From Marsupella aquatica (Eukaryota > Marchantiophyta), in assembly GCA_973895155.1 (NCBI GenBank), contig OZ316892.1, positions 24,800,001 to 24,864,000 of the forward strand: DNA of 64,000 nucleotides, in the 5' to 3' direction. Positions 56,429-64,000 of this stretch are shown here, one piece after another; positions within the stretch are counted from its first letter, which is position 1; the number at the start of each line of letters is the position of its first letter. A model generated the notes under the pieces. The model was not told the DNA's origin. It saw only the letters and a program-made list of their open reading frames with translations, and did no database searches. A program made the translations under genes and the position numbers.

Positions 56429-56771
56429 TCTTGAGCATAGACTATAATCGCAATGGTAAGCACATGACACATCCAACATGCAAGTAGTCGACACAAGAGA
56501 TACGTGGTTCACCTCCTTGAGGCTACATCCATGAGAACACACAAGAGAGCCTTACTGAACTCTAAGCCCGTTGGCTAAACCAAGTCTCCACAGTGTAAGT
56601 TCTTCTCATCTCTCAAGTGGCTCCATAACAATGAGCCTAAGTTCCACTTATCCAAGCAAACACCACTTGGCATATATTGTGCATCCTAGTTAACCTAACC
56701 ACGTCTCCAACTATGGTTAGTCTAACTATGGTTACATGTCGTAACCCTAGACCTTGAGTAAATACCTAACA
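56429..56771 (-). mobile_element. Solo LTR, Ty1-copia (sense minus), 5-bp TSD
   Basis: 343 bp related to the LTRs at 45367/51495, sharing 'acaagagatacgtggttcac' and 'ctcaagtggctccataacaa'. It is flanked by perfect 'tctac' at 56424-56428 and 56772-56776. Its first dinucleotide reads TC in place of TG. It lacks the 18-bp array and is more diverged than the other solo LTRs. Confidence 0.9.
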
Positions 56772-57126
56772 TCTACTAGTCCTGCTAGTATAAAATTTTG
56801 TGTGCGCTTGTTAAACACCAAGGCAAAATTCTTTCACGTCCTTTAACTATTAGGATCCGGATTGGCCGGTTTTGATGAGCCGTGGGGTGTAAAGGGAGAA
56901 AATGCTTGTGCCGACCCATGGGATCCTAACTTAAACTCAAGGATGTTGTATTCTTTATGATTATAAAATGTATTCTCCAAAGTCCAAATCAAAATATTGT
57001 CCTTGGGGGAACCATAAATATAAAGCCTAGCTGGACCAAGGGGTCGGCCATAAAGCTCAGATGGATTTCCAAAGTTGGAATGGATTGACATTTGTTTGAC
57101 ATTGGATGCCTAAAATGCTTGGACAT

Positions 57127-57769
57127 ACCAGGCACTTACTCTTGGGTCTAGAGTTACTATGACTGTAGCTAGTCAACTAGTTGATTAAGGTTAGATGTGT
57201 GACTATTGTATTCACTAAAAATATTTGTAAGATATTGTTGGCTCCAGACTAGACAACAATGCAGAACATGAGAGCACCCAATCTCACACTACACTAACAC
57301 GACACCACAATGGAGAAACTCCTGAAGGATCCATAACTCATGAGAAAGTACATGTGAAGAATGAGGGAAAAAATGCTCTCCCTCCAACCTATACCTCCCA
57401 AGGGGGTTGAGATGTGTGAGCCTAAGCTAAACATATCTTATCCTAATGTAATCAAGGAAGGCCAAACTAACCAAAAGCCGGGAAGTCAAGTCAATTCGTA
57501 ACAAGATATAGTTTGTAAATGGAACTTAGTCCCATTGTTATGATTGAAGCTAATGAAGAGAGTCACTAAGAGATAGGGAGAATTTAGTCTATGGACACTC
57601 AGTATGCCCAACAAGCCTATAGTTGAATGAAGCTCTATTACGGGTTCCATGCATTGCACATAGCCTCTAGTGAAGTGAACAATGTATATCTTGTGTCAAC
57701 TACCATGTCTGTTTTGTTGGATGTTTTACATGTGCATGTTGTCAGTGAATAATAATCCTCTATTCAACA
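57127..57769 (+). mobile_element. Decayed copia LTR with an internal insertion
   Basis: 'cacttactcttgggtctagagttac' style sequence from about 57130 matches the beginning of the solo LTRs at 26015 and 61207; from about 57513 'cattgttatg..agagagt' to 'tctattcaaca' at 57769 matches their second half. About 280 bp between (57235-57513) is unrelated and probably a later insertion beginning near 'attgttggctcc'. No target duplication is recognisable. Confidence 0.5.
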
Positions 57770-58300
57770 GGATAACACATTGACAATTTTAATTTACATG
57801 TGAATGGGCTTGTGACCACTTATGACCCAATTCAATTAGTTTACTTGACATAGAGGTGCTACTCATGCCCAAACTACTCAGGGCATTCTTCACAAAAGTG
57901 AGATGTGATCATTGTTGTATTTTAAAAGCAACTCAAAATTATACACAAAACAATTCAACCTTGTTGTGGCTCAGTTAGTTATGGTTACACTTAGAAACTT
58001 TGAAGCTCCTATATGGTGAATCCACCTTTCACATTTAGTCTTATTCAGAATTTTTGTGTCATGTGTTTTTATTTCAATGTGCTTTATCAAAGGGCATCCT
58101 TTGTATCATGTAGATTTTTAATTAATTTTTGGACCCCTTTAAGTTTTGGTATCCTAGAGATTTTTGAAATTATTTTGGCAGCCCTCTTAATTTTTAATTG
58201 TTGTCATCTTGACCAAAAAAATTAAGTCTTCTCATGAGTGAGAGAAATTATTCTAAATAACTTGAACATATCATTGTCTTAAGTTCCTCTCATGAAGAAT
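57770..58300. other. AT-rich spacer, nothing recognised
   Basis: No open frame of interest and no repeat beyond simple AT-rich sequence. Confidence 0.4.
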
Positions 58301-59661
58301 ATACACAAACTTTTTACAGAAAAGGGCCAAACAGAGTACAAAAGAATAACCAAAAGAGGTCCCAAGTGGGCAAAACCAAATGCAAAAGAAGTGAGCGAAA
58401 GGAAACCTCTAAGAACCAAGAAAGGGGAACTAAAACAACCGCAAATGGACCGAGGTCCTTATCATTCCTAGCTAGTGTGGCTAATAGCTAAAGGTCCACA
58501 TCAAGTGTCGAAACTAAATCGGCAAGTGGGACTGAAATGTCCTCTAGGGGGGCTAGCCGCTGCGGAGGCACACTAGCACCCACTGTCAATAATCGACAAT
58601 GGATGGCCCGAGCTTGAGCACGCTGCAAGGTGTCTAAAATGTGTTGGCAAAAGTGCATGGTCAAAACAGATAGCGGGGGTCCGGTGGGACCCATCCGGCC
58701 ATGAACATCCCGAGCAGCTTGTCGAAGAAGACCATCAAATTGATGGTGGAGATGCCCAAATATCTCAAGAGCAAGGGGGAGAAAGCTATCAGATGAAGCT
58801 CGGGCAGCATATTTGGCCTCCTTTGTTGTTGCCGCTCGTGATGCCACTGCCCCTGCCGTTGTTGCCGCTGACCCAATGATGTCTTGGCGCAATGGGTTTG
58901 CCACTACTACATCTGCCAAAGTACATTGACCCTCACGGACCATGGTAAGATCCACCCTTAACCGCCGTGATGGAGGACCGAGTAACTCGAGCACCACCTC
59001 CCGCCGCACGTTGACCAAAGAGCCAGAGAGAACCTGAGCAGTCGCACCTCTCATAGCATCATGAACAAAAATGGTTTTGCCGCCCAAACTGCACCAAAGA
59101 AGATGGACACCTGTGGCATCACAAGGCTTCCCACAAGTGCAAGAGGGAGGTAAACCAGCAAGAAGTGGGTGGGGCAGCCCCATACAAAGACGCATGGCTG
59201 TCGAGAACTCCGCTGAAGACGTCCACAAATGAGGAATGACTGGATTGGCCTGAAGCCAACCCCCTGCGCCCTTTCCTTTGGAAGAAAGAATCCGAGCTCG
59301 GTCCATGTCAGGTGCCTTGGTGATGATGCTAGAGAGGGTGAAAGCATGCATACGCCCACTTAGCAAGGTCTACCTGAAGACGGACGGGGTCCAAGGATAA
59401 AAACTCCTGAAATGAAGGTAACGCAGCACGGACAGGATCTGATAATGATGACCGCGCTGCGCGCAAATGAACCTGAAATGGGAGGGAACCGTCCTCTACC
59501 TCCATGAGAGACAAAAGTAAAAAAGGTCAATCCTCAATAAGAAAATAATCTGCCAACAATGAGAAGACGGCCGCCTACACGCCCAAAAAGGCCAAAGGTG
59601 CAAGGCGCTCAATGGAAGTAAGCCCAAACCCGCCCTGAGAAATAGGAAGACTGAACTGTCT
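58301..59661 (-). pseudogene. 5'-truncated second copy of the RLE-type non-LTR element
   Basis: On the minus strand homology to the intact element begins near 59661 (QFSLPISQGGFGLTSIE) and runs through the 3' UTR to about 58301. It lacks all RT motifs and keeps the CCHC knuckle (CTCGKPCDATGVHLLWC) and the nuclease-like region (RVDLTMV, LADVVVANP, KEAKYAA). The frame has stops near 59575 and 59530 and a one-base shift near 59365; from there to 58488 it is open for 292 codons. A 5' truncation is the usual outcome of incomplete target-primed reverse transcription. Confidence 0.92.
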
Positions 59662-61206
59662 CATGGTTTTCTTTCCTAAGTTTATGGTTTTCTATTGAAC
59701 GAGCCCTATGCCAGTGCGTTGCACTGTGTAAGGAAGGCCGGTCCCATAGGGAGAAAGTGCATGGAATGTAAACGTGGGTCGCGAAGCCCTATGCGCAAGT
59801 CCTTGCTACAGGTGGGGATGGAGGGGCATAATGAGTGCACGGGGGGTGCACGGAAGGGAGAAAAATCTGATGCATGTCTCGTTTCACGATCGGATGGATA
59901 CGAAAAAAGAGATGCTTTAATCTGACGGTTCAGTTTCATTCCCGCTGATATTCAAATTCGTAACGGGACGATGGACGAAAGTGGCCAAATGGGCGGGATT
60001 GCCTATTATAGTGTTAGATTGAGTGTCATTAATAAGGCACATTGAATTCATAAGTGCACAGATCCTAGCACCTTCGTGACATAGAATTTGAGTGTACTTT
60101 TCACTGGTCACTTATATTATCATGTCTTTGCATGTGCTCTACTTATATTATTTTTTCACGCTTAATATGTATTCTATATAGTTTTACTTTCCTATTTATC
60201 CACTTATATATCAATACAAGACAAAAAAAACAAGCATGTCTGGATGAACATGCTATATGGTTACACTTGACCAGAGGACAAGCTTGTACATTTTGATGGC
60301 TTTCTTGTGAGTTAGACTATAAGCTAAATATGAAATAACTGGGGCTCACCCCTTGAAAGCTTTCCTTTTAATTTGCTTTAATTGGGGATCATTGACATTG
60401 TTGAAAACTCTGTAAGGAAAATTTTCTGAATTAAATATTAGAAGAGTAAGTGTATGTCTATTGCTCTGAAAACAGATAAGTAACTCCCCCTCTCCCCCTC
60501 CCGCCTCCCCCCCATCCCCCCGGGTTTAGTGTCAATTGAGTGGCACTTCTGGTAGTTTCCTTTGTTCTTAAATCATACCTACAGTATGTCTATTTAGTGA
60601 ATTGGATTCGACTCTATCTTCATTCTTTGTACATCATACTTTAGACTACTTGTCATAGCACACCACAAGAAATACTGAGAGTTTATAGTGAAAAGGGGGA
60701 GGCCTCCTCTGTTAACTTGGTCAAATGATTTTTAATCATAGAAAATCAAAATCCTCATATACAGTCTATTGATTTCATCATGCTAGTTCTATATCATCGT
60801 ATGTTATAATTATCTTCAGTTGATTTCACCTTACACAGTTACATGTCCACTTGATTTCACCACTATCTCATCTTACGTGTGGAATGTGCATCATTTTCAT
60901 TGGGAATGCTTATTGACAACATGTGGAATGAGAGAGATTGAAATTTGTAGTCTTAGGACTAAGCAGGTAGATATGGTATTTAGTTGGCCATCAGTTAAGT
61001 TCAACCTTGTTTAATTGTAAAGAAGACATTTTGGGTTATCGACAAGCCCTGTCGATATTCACACATCAAGATATGGTAATATACAGTGTGCACTGATTGA
61101 TTCAAAGAAAATAATGACATTTATCATGGTATGGAACCATATCTTTCATTGTATATGTTATATTTTGATGTGCAGTTACTGGGACCCTATATCTGCGCCT
61201 TGTCTG
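59662..61206. other. Gene-free AT-rich DNA
   Basis: Short frames only, none with a domain. A C-rich run (ccctctccccctcccgcctc) occurs near 60487-60522. Confidence 0.4.
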
Positions 61207-61552
61207 TGTTAAGATTTACTCTTAGGTCTAGAGTTACGACTCTACCGTAGTTAAGGCTAACCTTAGTCGCAGACTTGGTTAGGTTAGTCATGCTATGCAC
61301 ACTCTATAACCAAGCGGTGTTTGCTTGGAGAGGAAAAACTCAGGCTCATTGTTACGGAACTAGTTGAGAGATAGAGAGAGCTTGCGCTGTGGATGCTTGG
61401 TATGGCCGGTCGGCCTAGAGTGCAGTAAAGCTCATGTGTGTTCCTGTGGATATAGCCTCATGTGGAGGTGAACCATGTATCTCTCTGTTGTCGACTCTTG
61501 TGCGTTGGATGGTTCATGGGCTCTCCGTTACGATTGTTGTCTATGCTCAACA
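61207..61552 (+). mobile_element. Solo LTR, Ty1-copia (sense plus), 5-bp TSD
   Basis: 346 bp, same length and very similar to the solo LTR at 26015 (TGTTAAGATTTACTC to CTATGCTCAACA). It is flanked by perfect 'gtctg' at 61202-61206 and 61553-61557. No internal sequence remains. Confidence 0.93.
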
Positions 61553-62593
61553 GTCTGTGGGTCAGCTACTAGTGCACAAAATGTCTTGCAAAACCAGGTG
61601 TCTCATCTTCTCCTGGTGATCCCTCTCTTCTGCCTCCTGCCCATGAATTATGTTTATGCATGGAGGAACCGACAGATGGCCTTATTGGTCACCTAGAGCC
61701 CTGGCTTTGCTCCGGAATGATTTGGATGCATCTACCGTAATCTCTACAATAGAACCAATGTTTTGGAGTGTTTTAAGATGCAAGTAAACAAGAATTTATG
61801 CTATTTTGGCTGATTATTGTGATTTCTAGTTCATTTGTAGGACTCCATATGGCTAGCCAGTTAGCTAGCCAAAAGAGGAGACCAAACATTAGGTTTTCTG
61901 GAATACGATGCAAAATTTAAAATCTTTGAAAGTAAACAAGCTTTAGCACGTGAGGGACTAGGTTTACGAGAAGTGGTGAATATTGAGAAGAAAGGATGGT
62001 ATGTAGACAATAAATTCTGTTCGTTTGCATCGTAATTACACCCCAACCTTTGTAGATGTGTTCCATTAGCAAATCACACTATTGCACTGGTCTATTTTCC
62101 ACCTATCATGAAACTAAGCAAATGGTTTGCTTAGTTTGGGGTTTGCATTTTCTCTTCTTTGTGTATTTCGTGGTGTCTTCTCTGGACCTCTTTTGCTTTT
62201 ACTCTAATGAGGAGTGAAGCGGCTTACATGCATGGGATTCTCTTTCCATATTATAAAAGGCCACTCACGGCCTCACGCACTACAATACTACGAATTTAGA
62301 AGTACAGTAGTTGGAAAGTGGAACACGGATTCAATTCAAGGCGGGCACTATCTTGATGACTGTGTACATCATACAGTAAGCCGAGCCCTAATCGTTGTAT
62401 CTGACAGGATGACATGTCACCCAGGGCCGCGCGAGGTACGGTTACTGGTCGATATCCCGTCAGCTGACAGCATGGCGCGCCGCCACGTCAGATTCGTGAT
62501 GTGCCCTCCTTTACTGGTCGCCACGTTTCATCGCGTTGACAGGATAAACACTAGGTCGCTCCCAAGAGGCCAATGCAAGACCCAATCCAGATG
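61553..62593. other. Upstream region of a probable gene at the right edge
   Basis: No coding sequence is recognised. On the plus strand 'ttataaaagg' at 62251-62260 is TATA-like, and 'gccacgtcag' at about 62483 has an ACGT core as in bZIP sites. Confidence 0.35.
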
Positions 62594-63490
62594 CCATAGC
62601 CAATAACTCCGCCCTTTGCCAAGCAGGCATTGCGTTTGCTAGTTGTCGAGTAGAACTCGAGTTCATCGTGCACGCTCGCCGGTCTCTGTTCCTCTGTTGC
62701 ATTCGTGAAGAAGAAGGAAGACTCTTCTGTCTTCAGTAGCAGCAGAAGCGGCTGTGAGGGAAGCATCTGGTAGAGATTTGCGTGGATTAGATTTGTCTGG
62801 ACTCATTAGCGCTGCCGACCACTGAAGAACCAAAAGCGTCTGGGAGAATTGGCGCTTCTGTTCCTCTCTGTTGTTTTCGAGCAAGAGGAAGGTTGGTCAT
62901 TCTTTGTCCAGTGGCGCTCTGTTAGGCAGCGAGAGAGGCTTCTCGTCGAAAATTCGCAAGCAATTTAGACTTTCTGGAGTCTGGCTGTGCCTATTTCTGC
63001 CGGCAGTTACTTGGGAACCAAACAGAAAGGGAAGGCGAATAGAGCGCGCCTCTGTAACTTGAAAATTGTCTGGACCGGTCGTTCTTCAAGAACAGAACAG
63101 AAAAGGAGAACAGATAGGGTCTCTGTGTCGTGACAATTTTCTCGACCTTCTGCTGCCACTCGCTTGCAGGAAGAAGTGGACAGGATTCTCTGTAGGTTGA
63201 CAATTCTCTCGACCTTGTGTTACAGATCGCCCTTCAAGCGGCAAATATAGGACGTGGCAATTATAGAGCTCTAGTTCAGGTTGACAATACCTTCTGCCGA
63301 TCGCTCTTCAAGAACCAGAAATAGAACGAGTGGGGAGTGTTACTGAAGCAGAAGAAGGGCCACTTCAGAGGAGCTTCTTGGCTCGTCGTCCGCTTTTAAC
63401 TGACGGAACCTGTGGAGTTTTGCAGATCACGAGAACATATCACACACGCGTTGGCGCCGTGGTCTTGCCGGGTCTTTCTTTGAGCGTCAA
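62594..63490 (+). other. Probable 5' leader exon of a gene continuing past the window
   Basis: No ATG occurs on the plus strand from 62594 to 63556 (963 bp), while CAT is present at normal frequency, so the absence is strand-specific. The stretch ends at a strong donor, 'gtcaag|gtaaggc', at 63490/63491. A long ATG-free leader followed by a first intron would look like this. The protein is not in the window; 63491-64000 would be intron. Confidence 0.5.
63062..63330. repeat. Imperfect ~110-bp repeats in the leader
   Basis: 'gacaat..tctcgacctt' recurs at about 63132, 63199 and (weaker) 63283, and 'tcg..cttcaag' at about 63079, 63227 and 63301, each followed by an 'aacagaa/aaccagaaa' segment. 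The units are diverged. Confidence 0.6.
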
Positions 63491-64000
63491 GGTAAGGCAT
63501 CGCAAGACCTCGACCGGCGACTCCGTGTTTCGGCTTTTGTACTGTCTTCTCATTTAATGCCTTGTCCACTTTCTTACATTCCGAGACAGTACGTTGGCAG
63601 TCCCTCGCTTTGTTTCCGGAGTCTCATAGCTATCCTCTGCAGCGAACCACGGATGTTCAGTCGTCCCAGTTGACTCCATAATTTCTGCTTTGGACGCGGC
63701 TCCTTGGAGCTATCTGAAGTCGATGGCACGATCGCATTTATCATGAATATCATGTGATGTGCTCTGGCCTGTTCTGTTGATAGCTTCGGATGTATCTCTA
63801 GGTCTGCTTCCAGCAACAATGCACTGATAGATGCGGAGGACACGGCCATCTTCAAAATCATTCCTTCCATACCGGGCCAGATGCGTCTTGTGTGCCATTC
63901 TTCTGAATCTCGAACACCCTTAGATGGAGCGAGCCTGGTCCGCATACTCGTTATGCCAAGCGCTTGCGACCGCTTCGTGTGAGCAAGTCGGGCAACGCTA
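63491..64000. other. Probable first intron or unrecognised sequence at the right edge
   Basis: A minus-strand frame of 123 codons (63945-63574) shows no known domain. Nothing else is recognised. Confidence 0.3.

Overview
The window looks like nuclear DNA of a land plant, most likely a non-seed plant; a bryophyte is my guess, but the species cannot be fixed from sequence alone. Plant markers are a glutamate decarboxylase ending in a calmodulin-binding-type tail, a PADRE/DUF4228 protein, GT-AG introns, and a Ty1-copia element primed by initiator tRNA-Met. Genes are sparse (about one per 10 kb) and lie between transposon remnants and many tandem repeats.

Layout. 1-1650: a ~95-bp satellite and GC-rich non-coding DNA. 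2198-5871 (+): glutamate decarboxylase, seven exons that join to a 509-residue frame. 7158-9276 (-): a five-exon YbaK/aminoacyl-tRNA editing-domain protein of 390 residues, convergent with the first gene; its first exon carries an in-frame tandem duplication. 9441-9885: a 45-47-bp minisatellite. 11026-11493 (+): prefoldin subunit 2, preceded by a GGAA/GGGA microsatellite. 14681-18776 (-): a PhoD-like metallophosphatase with a membrane anchor; nine exons are secure and two more are likely. 18.8-27.9 kb: repeats, a reverse-transcriptase relic and a solo LTR. 27942-28529 (-): PADRE protein. 28.5-38 kb: repeats, a probable SINE and several minisatellites. 38032-38409 (-): a small, probably secreted, Cys-containing protein. 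40.4-41.3 kb: a decayed coiled-coil ORF with its own TATA box.

43.1-53.9 kb is a nested pair. The outer element is a non-LTR retrotransposon with a reverse transcriptase and a C-terminal CCHC plus PD-(D/E)XK-like nuclease. It is split within reverse-transcriptase motif B by a complete, young Ty1-copia element at 45367-51933 on the minus strand. Removing the copia element and one 5-bp target duplication restores a 1131-codon frame with one remaining TAG. The copia gag and pol share one frame, separated by a single TGA. 54-64 kb holds two more solo LTRs of related type, a decayed LTR, a 5'-truncated second copy of the non-LTR element, and at the right edge a 963-bp stretch without any ATG on the plus strand that looks like the leader of a gene starting there.

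The host genes are unrelated housekeeping or stress genes and form no pathway. The most unusual features are the nested retrotransposons, the duplicated coiled coil in the YbaK gene, the ATG-free leader and the number of independent minisatellites.
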